Origin: Candidatus Lernaella stagnicola
GTDB taxonomy: Bacteria > Lernaellota > Lernaellaia > Lernaellales > Lernaellaceae
Direction: 5' to 3'
DNA: 64,000 nucleotides
Assembly: GCA_030765525.1 (NCBI GenBank)
Contig: JAVCCK010000034.1
Location: 248,001 to 312,000 of the forward strand
The notes below the pieces were generated by a model, which ran no database searches, was not told the origin of the DNA, and saw nothing but the letters and a program-made list of their open reading frames with translations. Shown here one piece after another: positions 37,010 through 45,720 of this stretch (position 1 is its first letter; each line of letters starts with the position of its first letter). The position numbers and the translations under genes were made by a program.

Positions 37010-38154
37010 GGGACCAACGGTGCGGGCAGCCCGTGCTGCTTCGCGAGCGCCAGCGTATTGCGAACGAAGCCGGGGCTCGTGCCGCCCACGACGAGCGGCC
37101 GGTCGGCATCCGGTTTGAATTCCGCCAGGGGCCGTACCGGTATATCGAAAAGTTGCCCGACATCAGCAAACAAGCCTTCCGGCGGTTCGTAAATTGCGTC
37201 CACTTCCAGCGCGGCGTGCTGAGCGGCCCGGATCAAGCCCGGGATCTCCTTGCCCGCTCGCAGGATGCGGATGCCGTGAATTCCTTTACCCATGAGTTCA
37301 AAAAAGCAGGCGGCCGTGTCACGATGGGACAATACGAGGTCCAACACGCGCTCAGGCAGGGGGCTCCGATGTGCGTCGCCGCGCATTACTTTGCGGGGCA
37401 ATGCTTCCAGACCGCGTCTAAATCCGGCGTATGCGCCACGTTTGGCGGCGAGGTAGCCGTAGCGAAAGACGATCCAACTGATAAAGCGCAGTGCCTCGTC
37501 GCGCGGCAGGAATTTCGTGGCCAAATACGCGTTGTTCGAAGTTAGACTCTCAATCATGTAGTCGAGGGATTTGCGTTGGGCGGGCTCGTGCCACACGTGG
37601 GCGCCGTCGACATAGCGCACCTGTAGATCGGCGGCGAGCACGCGGTAAGCCAAGTCGTATTCATCGACGTAACATTGGTATTCCGGATGATAGCCGCCCA
37701 AATCGAGTAGCACGTCGCGGCGCATGGCCGCGCCGCACCCGATATGCACGTGACGACTGCCGCCTTCCTCATACTCGCCATTGGGTAGCGTCACTTCGCA
37801 GGCGGCGATACCGAGCGAAGGATCTTGCAGCGCCTCGAGGAGCTTTTCCAACGTGCCGGCCGACGGTGCGCTGTCGTCGTCGAGCATCAGCACAACCGTT
37901 GATTCGGCCCGCGTGGCGCCTTCGTTTCGGGCCGCCATGCCGCGGTTGGCGCCCATCTCCAGCACTTGGATGTCCGGGTGCGCCTTGCGTACGCGCGCGA
38001 CAGTGCTATCCACGCTACCGTTGTCGACCACCACGACTTCGACATCCGGCCCAGGCGTGGCGCCGAGGCGGGCGAGGGTGGCCAGCAAGCGCTCGGTACG
38101 GTCCCGGGTTGGAATCACCAGCGCGCAGTCTGCTCGGCCTCTGACGAAACGCAT
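37006..38154 (-). CDS. Family 2 glycosyltransferase
   Basis: 382 residues. N-terminal GT-A domain: ALVIPTRDRTERLLATLARL, VVVVDNGSVDST, ANRGMAARNEGA, DDDSAP (DxD-type metal site) and the DEYDLAYR block. The C-terminal 150 residues are alpha/beta without membrane helices and may be a second domain. Probable rhamnosyl- or hexosyltransferase of cell-surface glycan synthesis by family resemblance. Translationally coupled to the GT4 gene. Confidence 0.9.
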   Translation of the reverse strand: MRFVRGRADCALVIPTRDRTERLLATLARLGATPGPDVEVVVVDNGSVDSTVARVRKAHPDIQVLEMGANRGMAARNEGATRAESTVVLMLDDDSAPSAGTLEKLLEALQDPSLGIAACEVTLPNGEYEEGGSRHVHIGCGAAMRRDVLLDLGGYHPEYQCYVDEYDLAYRVLAADLQVRYVDGAHVWHEPAQRKSLDYMIESLTSNNAYLATKFLPRDEALRFISWIVFRYGYLAAKRGAYAGFRRGLEALPRKVMRGDAHRSPLPERVLDLVLSHRDTAACFFELMGKGIHGIRILRAGKEIPGLIRAAQHAALEVDAIYEPPEGLFADVGQLFDIPVRPLAEFKPDADRPLVVGGTSPGFVRNTLALAKQHGLPAPLVP

Positions 38155-38184
38155 CGCGAACCTCCCTCTGATGGCGTCAAGATA

Positions 38185-38883
38185 TCAATTGTGTCCCCGC
38201 CGTTTATCGAAACGGCTCTCGACCAGAAACACGAAATTGAGCCCGACGTAAGCGTGGTTGAAATCGAAATCGTCATACTCGTTGCGGCTCATGTCGCCCG
38301 AGTAGTACTCGCCTCGTTCGGAAAAAAAGCCGGTATACCCGCCGTGCAAATCAAAAGCCAGCGTCGGAAGAGCGCGAAACAGCAGGCCGGCCCGCGGCGT
38401 GAAACCCAGCAGCCGCCCGGCTGCCTGCCCGTTGAAACTTTCGTCGATCACCACGTACTTCCAATTGCCGAAGGCGAAACCGGCATCCGCGTGAAAACTG
38501 AACCATGACGTCGCTTGATAGCGCCAGCCGAAGGCAATGTCGAAATACCAGAACGAGAGATCGGCGGAGTCGCCTTTGTGGTGAGAAACCTGGTTATTGG
38601 TGGTGAAAGTGTTGATCGCGCGAAAGAAATGCGGCCCCTGGCCGACGTCACGTCCGAAACTCAATTGTCCGGCCGCCGCGAAGGGGAGAGTTCCAATATC
38701 CAGCGCCTCGATTTCATCGTTGAACTGCTCTTGATCGAAGAAAAGCGGCGCCAGCCCGATCGACACGATATACCCCATTTCGTTGGTTTCAGAACCTCCC
38801 TGGGGCTCGTCCGTTTGTGAAGCATGGGCCGCCGTGGCAACAAACGCGAGCGCGAGCGCCAAAAAAAACACCCTACGAAACAT
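38185..38883 (-). CDS. Outer-membrane beta-barrel protein, OmpA/OmpW-like size
   Basis: 232 residues from ATG 38883, which has GAGGAG 7 nt upstream; the longer frame to 38949 adds non-signal residues. Signal peptide MFRRVFFLALALAFVATAAHA. The mature chain alternates hydrophobic and polar residues with aromatic girdles (YFDIAFGWRYQATSWFSFHA, LAFDLHGGYTGFF, DDFDFNHAYVGLNFVF), consistent with an eight-stranded barrel. The C-terminus ends in a short polar tail rather than the canonical Phe. Its leader carries a long hairpin at 38911-38943. Confidence 0.75.
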   Translation of the reverse strand: MFRRVFFLALALAFVATAAHASQTDEPQGGSETNEMGYIVSIGLAPLFFDQEQFNDEIEALDIGTLPFAAAGQLSFGRDVGQGPHFFRAINTFTTNNQVSHHKGDSADLSFWYFDIAFGWRYQATSWFSFHADAGFAFGNWKYVVIDESFNGQAAGRLLGFTPRAGLLFRALPTLAFDLHGGYTGFFSERGEYYSGDMSRNEYDDFDFNHAYVGLNFVFLVESRFDKRRGHN

Positions 38884-39563
38884 GCATATCTCCTCGGGAC
38901 ATTGCTCCAACAACGGTGAAGTATGGGATACTTCGCACCGTTGGTGCAAACCCGAAACGCGATTGCAGCAATGTGCTCACGGGGATTCCTATGTTCGCAG
39001 GAAAACGAAAGCGATGAACCGCCTGGTTCTACGAAAACCGATCCGCTGGTGTTCTATTGTTCGACGCCCAATTTCATGGACGCCTGCCGCCGGACTTACC
39101 GCCACATCATCCAGCGACGAAAACTCTCGATGATTTCTCTCATCTGCAAGCTCGTCTATCGCTTTTCCGATGTAATACCTGAATACTCGGATGGATCGGC
39201 TGCCGGCTTGAGAAGAAAAATCGATTCGGGAACTCCAGGGACATGACCGGCACTCAATTTAGAGCATGCCGCGCGACGTGAGACGGATACCGCTCAAACT
39301 AGCTCGTGAAAACGGGGAATGGTGCATCAGCGGCGAATTTCTCAAGCGCGGGACGTTGCTGACTTCTTGAAGAGGGCAACAATCACGTCTAAATCGGTTG
39401 GATTCTTAATTGCTGTAATGATCTTGCAGTGTTACACCGCGTAGTTCGCGCAAAACAGTCGTAACCGGAAGCGGTGAAAACCCCTTTGCTTTCAATGGTT
39501 ATGCCATGCTATATTCGCGCAACGCTTGAACCGGGGGAGCGGGGGGCGAGGAGCGAAACAGCT
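38884..39563. other. Intergenic stretch of about 680 bp
   Basis: Apart from the hairpin at 38911-38943 and the ribosome binding site GAGGAG at 39548-39553 of the next gene, nothing is supported. Short open frames here (for example 38923-39246) have unlikely composition and no start signals. The second half is less GC-rich than the coding regions. Confidence 0.5.
38911..38943. repeat. Long near-perfect hairpin upstream of the barrel gene
   Basis: Outer arms CAACGGTG / CACCGTTG (8 bp) enclose inner arms AAGTAT / ATACTT (6 bp) around a GGG loop, with a 2-nt CG bulge on the 3' side. On the minus strand it ends 28 nt before the ATG of the barrel gene, so it would fold in that gene's leader. Confidence 0.7.
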
Positions 39564-41108
39564 TTGACCAAATCTCAAAAAAAAGCTCTGTTCATTTATG
39601 TGGCAGTGATTGCGTGTCTGATGGCCGCTCCCGCCGCGGCTTTGGAACCCGGTGATGTGGATGAAGGCGACTTGCCGCTGTTCACTATTGGCGGCATTCC
39701 CGGATTGCCGGTCGGCGGCGAGATTGGGATGGCGGTCGAGTTGATTCCGCCGCACGCGGGCTTACCTACCGACGATCTCGATGCCGAAGACGACGAAGCG
39801 CTCGAAGGCGTTTTGGAAGACGGGCAAATGCCCGAACGCATTGCGGCGCCCGTACTTCCGGAAACGCTGCCCTTCGCCGACCTGACCGACAAACAAATCG
39901 CCGCGATGCTCAAGACCGACGCGACGTCCCTCGGCTCGATGTCTATCGGCTTCACCAACAGCGGCGCGTTGATGAACGGAATACAGTTGCCGGCGGGTCC
40001 ACGTTGGAACATCGTCAATCCGGTGGAAACTTGGGGTACGGAAGAAACCGTATTCTTCATCCAGACCGCCATCGCCAAGGTGCACGAGGCGTACCCGAAG
40101 AACACCGCTTCCCTTTATATCGGCGACATCAGCGATCGCGACGGCGGCCGCTTGAACCGCCACGCCAGCCACCAAGCCGGGCGCGACGTCGATTTGGGCT
40201 TCTACTTCAAAGGCGGTCAGGGCACGTGGTATGCCGTAGGCGGCGAGAACAACCTCGATTTGGCGCGCAATTGGGCACTGGTGCGGGCGTTGCTCGTGCA
40301 CACCGATGCCGAGTTGATACTGGTAGATCGCAAGATTCAAATCCTGCTGTACAACTATGCCCGCCGCATCGGCGAGGATAAGAACTGGTTGGATTCGGTT
40401 TTTCAATATCCGAACGGCCGCGGGTATACGGTGATTCGTCATGCGAGGCGGCACCACACCCACTACCACGTACGCTTTTACAATCCGCGCGCCCAGGAAA
40501 TCGGACGCCGCGCCTATCGGCATCTGTTGGCGCAAAAGAAGATCAAACCGCCGGTTTCCTACACCTACCACAAAGTGAAACGCGGCCAGACTCTCGGCCA
40601 CTTGGCCCGCCGCTACGGCACCTCCGTGCGAACCATCATGCGCGCCAACGGTTTGCGTAGTTCCATGATTCGCGCCGGGCGCACGTATCGCATTCCGCGC
40701 AAAGGCGGCGTGCAGCGCGTTCCCGGGGCGGCCAACGTTCCGGCACGGCGCGTGCCGCCGACCGTGCCCAAGTGTCTCGCCCACGTCGACTGGACGAATA
40801 CCGGCGGGGTGACGCCGACGATCCGCCGCCCGCTCGCTTTTGACACGGATTCGCGGGGCAACAAGATTGCCTTCCTGCAGGTCGCCGCGGCCGAGCCCGC
40901 GGTGGCGGTGCCCGCGAAGCCCAAGCCGAAAGTGAAGAAGAAGTCGTCACCGACCCGCCTGCGGTACAAAGTCCGCACGGGCGACAATTTGTGGACAATC
41001 GCTCGTCGCTACGGCGTTTCGGTCAAAGACTTGAAGCGCTGGAACGGGCTGAAATCCAACAAACTGCGGCCCGGTCAGCGGTTGACGATCTACCGAAAAA
41101 GGGGATAG
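39564..41108 (+). CDS. MepA-type murein endopeptidase with two LysM domains
   Basis: 514 residues from TTG 39564, which has GAGGAG 10 nt upstream and gives a clean signal peptide (MTKSQKKALFIYVAVIACLM, cleavage near AAA). The central domain is a penicillin-insensitive LAS metallopeptidase (M74): zinc ligands His203 and Asp210 in HASHQAGRDVD, and His300/His302 in HHTHYHVRF, with the spacing of E. coli MepA. Two LysM domains follow, at about 333-380 (YHKVKRGQTLGHLARRYGTS) and about 466-512 (YKVRTGDNLWTIARRYGVS). The enzyme should cut peptide cross-links while LysM holds it on glycan. The MepA-LysM combination is longer than the E. coli enzyme. ATG 39474 upstream gives no signal peptide. Confidence 0.9.
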   Translation: MTKSQKKALFIYVAVIACLMAAPAAALEPGDVDEGDLPLFTIGGIPGLPVGGEIGMAVELIPPHAGLPTDDLDAEDDEALEGVLEDGQMPERIAAPVLPETLPFADLTDKQIAAMLKTDATSLGSMSIGFTNSGALMNGIQLPAGPRWNIVNPVETWGTEETVFFIQTAIAKVHEAYPKNTASLYIGDISDRDGGRLNRHASHQAGRDVDLGFYFKGGQGTWYAVGGENNLDLARNWALVRALLVHTDAELILVDRKIQILLYNYARRIGEDKNWLDSVFQYPNGRGYTVIRHARRHHTHYHVRFYNPRAQEIGRRAYRHLLAQKKIKPPVSYTYHKVKRGQTLGHLARRYGTSVRTIMRANGLRSSMIRAGRTYRIPRKGGVQRVPGAANVPARRVPPTVPKCLAHVDWTNTGGVTPTIRRPLAFDTDSRGNKIAFLQVAAAEPAVAVPAKPKPKVKKKSSPTRLRYKVRTGDNLWTIARRYGVSVKDLKRWNGLKSNKLRPGQRLTIYRKRG

Positions 41109-41140
41109 GCGAGGGACGCGATGTTGCCGTTTGAATCCGC

Positions 41141-42118
41141 TCAGCGACGCGTTACTTTGATTTTCGTCGTCCCGATCCGCAACACATCCCCCACGTTCAA
41201 CTCCGTCTGTTCGATGGCGCGCTCGTTCAAGTAGGATCCGTTGCTGCTGCCCACATCCATGTAGGAGAAGGATTGGCCGGTCACCGAAAAGCGCCCGTGC
41301 GCCTTGCTGACCATCGCGTCGCGTAACACGAATTTGCAGTCAGTCGATCGACCGATAAGATGCTCGCCGCTATCCAAGCCGAAGACCAATCCGGCGTCCG
41401 GCCCTTCCACGACTTCCAGTTGACGCACGGCGATGATCTTGGTCGCGTCATCGGGCGAAGCGGTAACCGAGCGCGTCGTTTGTTCGTCCGCGGCGGGCGC
41501 CAGCGGTCGGGCGGTCGGGATTTTATGCGGACGCGGCGGCAGCGCCGGCGGGACGCTGATGGCGTCGGAAAAGGGCGATGGCGGCCGCTTGGACCGTTCC
41601 TGATGAAACAGGAAGTTGATCAAAAACCACGCCGGCATGAAAAGGGCGTTGGCGACGAGCGGGACCAGCAGGAAAGCGTGGTCGCCGGCGCCATACATCG
41701 TGAAGATAAACGAGACGATCAACAGCAGAATCAGATACCCGAGAAACCAGAGGGCGTCGAACCACCGTTCCGGCAGGATCAGCATGAAGAATGACGCGTT
41801 GTAGAGCACGGAACTGATGAAATCATTGCTCGAGGTGAAATACGCGAACATCATCAGGAAAAACGAAACGATCGGCCACACGTAAAACTGCGCCTCGCCG
41901 AGAAACCTGCGAATTGCCACCGAGAGGCCGATCAGTACCAACAACGTCGGGTAGAGCACCGTCACGTAATTGTTGGCGCAGACCATAAAAATGAACGTGA
42001 ACGCCAGGAAAAACAGAACGAAAGCAATATGCAGAATGCCGCGCAGGCGCCAACGTAAACCGGATTCTGCGTCCTGAAAATTCTCACGCAATCTGCGCAG
42101 AATCAGCGAGTCGCTCAT
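41141..42118 (-). CDS. Membrane protein with C-terminal FHA domain
   Basis: 325 residues. About six hydrophobic helices in residues 25-180, a Pro-rich linker, and a C-terminal forkhead-associated domain of about 75 residues with the signature GEHLIGRSTDCKFVLRD, VSKAHGRF and DVGSSNGSYLN. The conserved Arg and Ser of GRS and the SSNG turn that bind phosphothreonine are present. The FHA part should face the cytoplasm and read a Ser/Thr-kinase signal; no kinase gene lies in the window. The membrane part is unrecognised. ATG 42118 chosen over a 54-nt longer Arg-rich form. Confidence 0.85.
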   Translation of the reverse strand: MSDSLILRRLRENFQDAESGLRWRLRGILHIAFVLFFLAFTFIFMVCANNYVTVLYPTLLVLIGLSVAIRRFLGEAQFYVWPIVSFFLMMFAYFTSSNDFISSVLYNASFFMLILPERWFDALWFLGYLILLLIVSFIFTMYGAGDHAFLLVPLVANALFMPAWFLINFLFHQERSKRPPSPFSDAISVPPALPPRPHKIPTARPLAPAADEQTTRSVTASPDDATKIIAVRQLEVVEGPDAGLVFGLDSGEHLIGRSTDCKFVLRDAMVSKAHGRFSVTGQSFSYMDVGSSNGSYLNERAIEQTELNVGDVLRIGTTKIKVTRR

Positions 42119-42326
42119 GACGTCGCGTTTGTCCCGATTTCGCGATCGAGTTCGATTCGGCGGTCGCGCCATTCTATAACTCCGAACGAAAAAGCTAGCT
42201 CATGGGAATGATGCGAAAGTGTGCCATTGCCCGTGCCCGGGTGCAAGGCGTCGCGCCGTGATTGCGCCGAAATGGAAAAGCGGCGGCATCCCGGTTATAA
42301 TTCACCGATCATCAATGGAGACGGCC

Positions 42327-43586
42327 GTGAAACCTTCAATGTGGATTGTATGTTGCGCGATGGCCTCGGCCCTTTTTTTGATCCTGCCCGCGTGCAGTGA
42401 CAACGAAACCGAAACCGAATGCGACGATTGCCCGCCGGTCGACGACGACGATAACAACGACGACGACGATGACGCCACGCCCGCGCCGATCATCGGCCCG
42501 CCGACCCGCGTCGTACCCTCGAGCGGTTTGCCGCCGGACTTGGCCTTGCAGGACGCCAACAACAACCTGGATGTCACCCGTCACGACGACCGCGTCTTCC
42601 TGGCCTTTCGCACCGCACCCAGTCACTTTGCCGCTGAAACGGCGGAAATCCACGTTGTCTCCAGCCTCGACCAAGTCCATTGGGACCACGAGATGTCATT
42701 CCACCTCGGACGCGACCTACGTGAACCCCGCCTGCTCTCGTGGGACGGCGGCCTGTTTCTCTATTTCGCTTTCCTCGGCACGAATCCGATCAACTTTGAG
42801 CCCGGCGGCATGATGGTCGCCGAATACCTCGGACCTGGCGACTGGACCGAACCCGCCGAATTCTACGGCCAAGGTTTCATCCCTTGGCGCACCAAGACCA
42901 TCGACGGCGTGCCGTACATGTTGACGTACGTGGGAGGCGAGAGCGTTTACAGCATCGACCCCGAACCCATCGACGTACACTTTCTGACCACCGCCGACGG
43001 CTACACGTGGGTTCCGGTCGTGCCGGGACAGCCGGTCGTCATCGAAGGCGGCTGCACCGAAACCGATGTCGTCTTTCTCGACAACGGCGACTTGGTGGCG
43101 GTCAGCCGCTGCGAAGCCCGCGACACGTTGGGCTTCGGTATGCGCATTTGCCGCGCTCCCGCGGAGGATCTCGGCCGGTGGGAGTGCGTCATGGATCCTA
43201 AGAAGTACGACTCGCCGCTGCTGTTCCGCGAGGGCGACGACATTTACCTGATTGGTCGGCGCAACCTGACGGCGGACGGCAATTACAACCTGGGTTACGA
43301 CACGCTTCCGGACTTGTTGCAGTATCTGATCTACGAACTCGATTATTGGATTGCGCCCAAACGCACGTCCCTTTGGCGTGTGAACCCCGAGACGCTGACG
43401 GTCTCTTTCGTGGACGATTTCCCGTCCCGCGGCGACACGTCATTTGCGGGAATTATTGGGGAGGGCGAACACGCCTACGAGGTGTACAATTACACATCAC
43501 CGCTTCAGGAGCCGGATTACGTGTGGTTGATGGGGCAGTTGGGTAAAACGGTCATCGTGCGCGTCACGCTGACGTTTCCACAATGA
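42327..43586 (+). CDS. Lipoprotein with Asp-rich linker and glycosidase-like propeller
   Basis: 419 residues from GTG 42327, with GGAG 6 nt upstream; ATG 42315 is 4 codons longer. Lipobox LPAC (Cys23) followed by an acidic linker (DDDDNNDDDDD at about 38-48). The body resembles five-bladed glycosidase-type propellers: RVFLAFRTAPSHF, EPRLLSWDGGLFLYFAF, WRTKTIDGVPYMLTYVG, VVFLDNGDLVAVSR and SPLLFREGDDIYLIGRR. The plan is the same as the lipoprotein at 24223, though sequence identity looks low. It overlaps the HEAT gene region by 4 nt if that gene starts at 43583. Catalytic residues not identified. Confidence 0.72.
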   Translation: MKPSMWIVCCAMASALFLILPACSDNETETECDDCPPVDDDDNNDDDDDATPAPIIGPPTRVVPSSGLPPDLALQDANNNLDVTRHDDRVFLAFRTAPSHFAAETAEIHVVSSLDQVHWDHEMSFHLGRDLREPRLLSWDGGLFLYFAFLGTNPINFEPGGMMVAEYLGPGDWTEPAEFYGQGFIPWRTKTIDGVPYMLTYVGGESVYSIDPEPIDVHFLTTADGYTWVPVVPGQPVVIEGGCTETDVVFLDNGDLVAVSRCEARDTLGFGMRICRAPAEDLGRWECVMDPKKYDSPLLFREGDDIYLIGRRNLTADGNYNLGYDTLPDLLQYLIYELDYWIAPKRTSLWRVNPETLTVSFVDDFPSRGDTSFAGIIGEGEHAYEVYNYTSPLQEPDYVWLMGQLGKTVIVRVTLTFPQ

Positions 43587-43612
43587 TCAAACCAAAGGGG
43601 AGCGCTGCCGGC

Positions 43613-45709
43613 ATGTCTTGGTTACTTCGGGCCCGCGCGTGGCTGACCGTCGCCCTGGCTGCGACGATGCTGCTGGTCGCTTGCGGCAAATCCCCGCCGC
43701 CGTTGACGGGGCAGGTTCCGCTCGAGACCGTGGAGCGGATGGCCGTGCGCGGCAACGTGGACTCGCTCGGCGAAATACTGCTGACCGCCCGCAACCCAGA
43801 AGCCCGCATCCGAGCCGCCGAACTGCTGGGCGCCGTGGGTGGACGCGACGCCGCACCGCCGCTGATCACCGCCTTCAACAATCCCTCACTGGAACGCGCC
43901 GCCCGCGTGGCTGCGGCCACGGCACTGGGCGAGGTCGGCGACCCACGCGCCGTGGCTTCGCTGTTGGCGGGGCTGCAGGAAAGCGATGATGCCTTGCGGC
44001 GCGCCTGCGCTTCGTCGCTGGCGGCGTATCGCGACACGCGAATTTTCAATCCCTTGCTGGCGCATCTGTCCGATCACGATCCGGTCGTCCGTCGATTTGC
44101 GGCGCGCGCTTTAGGCGAACAGGGCGATCGCCGCGCCGTCGCCCCTTTGATTGAGGCGCTGGAAAAACGCGTCATTGACGAGAACGGCAAGCTGCAACCC
44201 GCAGTCGGCGAGCGATGGGACGATATCTCGGCCTTGGTCTCGGCGTTGGGTGTGCTGCGCGACCCGGAAGCCGTCACCATCATCGCCGCGAGTTGCCGCG
44301 CCGCCAACATGCTTGGCGAACCGCAATGTGTGGACGCTCTACGACGGATCGGGGGCGAGGCAGCGGCGGACGTGCTGCACGACATCGTCGTGCGGGACGA
44401 CCAGGCACGTACCCACGAGCGCGCCGCACAAGCCCTGGCCAGGGCCGCCGACGAGCACGCGGTGTTTGCGTTGGTCACCGTCGTGCGCGATGGCCCGACA
44501 TCGGGCAAGATCGCCGCGATCAAAGCCCTCGGATCGTTGTTCGGGACCGGCGAGCTATCGGCGGAAAAACAGCGGTTGCGTAAAGAGATGAACGTCGTGC
44601 CGGCGCTGGTCGGCGCGGCCGCCCATGCCGATCGGGAGGTGCGCCGCCATGCGTGTTTGGCGCTGGGCCGTTTGGCATCCGAAGAGGGCCGTAAGGCCGT
44701 CATGGCTAACCTAGGCCACGAAGACCCGCTCGTGCGTGAAGCGGCCGTGATCGCGCTGGGAGACATCGGCGGCGAGGATGCGGTGGCGCCGTTGCTTAAG
44801 GCTCTAGACGATTTCAACGATCGAGTCTTCCAGGCGGCGGCGTTGGCGTTGGGTGGGCTGCGGGAAATGAAAGCGGTTGATCCCTTGCTGGCGGCGCTGG
44901 GCGGCGGTACGGCTGAGGCGCGCGCGGCCGCGGCGTCGGCGCTGGGGCTGATCGGCGACCCGGCGGCTGGCACGGCCCTCACCGGGGCGTTGAAGGACAC
45001 TGACCGGCACGTCGTCGCGCAGGCCGCGTTGGCGTTGGCCGCGATGAAGTTCAAACCGGCATTGCCGCAGATGTCGATCGCCTTTACGAACACCGAAGGT
45101 GAGTCGCGCCTTGCCGTAACCAAGGCATTAGGGGCGCTCGGCGAGGAAAACACAGCCCGCTTCCTGCTTTCCTCCTTGCGCGATACCGACCCGAACGTGC
45201 GCCGCGCCGTCGCCGATGCGCTCGGGGGCATTGCCTCCCCGGTGGCGAAATCGGATTTGCGGGAGGCCCTTCGCGATACCGATCCGCAGGTGCGCGAGGC
45301 CGCCGTTGCCGCATTGGTGGCCGTGGCCGGCGAGTCGGCGGCCCGGGATTTGCTGAGCATGCTGCGCAACAACGAAGAGCCTCCCTCGGTGCGAGCCGCG
45401 GCGGCTGCGGGATTGGGGCGACTGGGTGCGGCGGTGGCGATCGAGGACCTCGTTCACGCCGTATATGATCCCGCCCCGACCGTGCGCGCGGCGGCGACCG
45501 TCGCGCTGGCCCAAACCGGCGGGCCTGAACACGCCGAGGATCTCCTCCGGCGACTGGCCGACCCCTCGCCGATTGTGCGCCGCTTTGTCGCGCCGTCCCT
45601 GGCGGCTTACGAAAAGCGGGTTCCCTTGAACAACGATATTCGGGCGCGATTGTTGACCCATCCGGCGATGCGCCGCTGGCGGGCCGCCGCCGTCGAATCG
45701 GAACCCTAA
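43613..45709 (+). CDS. HEAT-repeat lipoprotein
   Basis: 698 residues from ATG 43613, preceded by AGGGGAG; ATG 43583 is an alternative start giving 10 more residues and a 4-nt overlap with the upstream gene. Lipobox LVAC (Cys24). The mature protein is an almost continuous run of about 31-residue HEAT/PBS-lyase-type repeats (AARALGEQGDRRAVAPLIEA, AVIALGDIGGEDAVAPLLKA, ASALGLIGDPAAGTAL), roughly twenty. Such solenoids serve as protein-binding scaffolds; as a lipoprotein it faces the periplasm or surface. Likely co-transcribed with the propeller lipoprotein. Confidence 0.85.
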   Translation: MSWLLRARAWLTVALAATMLLVACGKSPPPLTGQVPLETVERMAVRGNVDSLGEILLTARNPEARIRAAELLGAVGGRDAAPPLITAFNNPSLERAARVAAATALGEVGDPRAVASLLAGLQESDDALRRACASSLAAYRDTRIFNPLLAHLSDHDPVVRRFAARALGEQGDRRAVAPLIEALEKRVIDENGKLQPAVGERWDDISALVSALGVLRDPEAVTIIAASCRAANMLGEPQCVDALRRIGGEAAADVLHDIVVRDDQARTHERAAQALARAADEHAVFALVTVVRDGPTSGKIAAIKALGSLFGTGELSAEKQRLRKEMNVVPALVGAAAHADREVRRHACLALGRLASEEGRKAVMANLGHEDPLVREAAVIALGDIGGEDAVAPLLKALDDFNDRVFQAAALALGGLREMKAVDPLLAALGGGTAEARAAAASALGLIGDPAAGTALTGALKDTDRHVVAQAALALAAMKFKPALPQMSIAFTNTEGESRLAVTKALGALGEENTARFLLSSLRDTDPNVRRAVADALGGIASPVAKSDLREALRDTDPQVREAAVAALVAVAGESAARDLLSMLRNNEEPPSVRAAAAAGLGRLGAAVAIEDLVHAVYDPAPTVRAAATVALAQTGGPEHAEDLLRRLADPSPIVRRFVAPSLAAYEKRVPLNNDIRARLLTHPAMRRWRAAAVESEP

Positions 45710-45720
45710 GGGACCGCATC

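Noticed and set aside
38923-39246. Possible small gene of 107 codons
   Set aside because: It starts inside the leader hairpin of the barrel gene, has no ribosome binding site and its composition is not protein-like.
39762-40784. 340-residue open frame on the minus strand
   Set aside because: It lies fully opposite the M74/LysM peptidase, whose zinc motifs are intact. Composition is that of a shadow frame.
44074-45372. 432-residue Ser/Ala/Arg-rich open frame on the minus strand
   Set aside because: Antisense of the HEAT repeats; low complexity comes from GC-rich codons.
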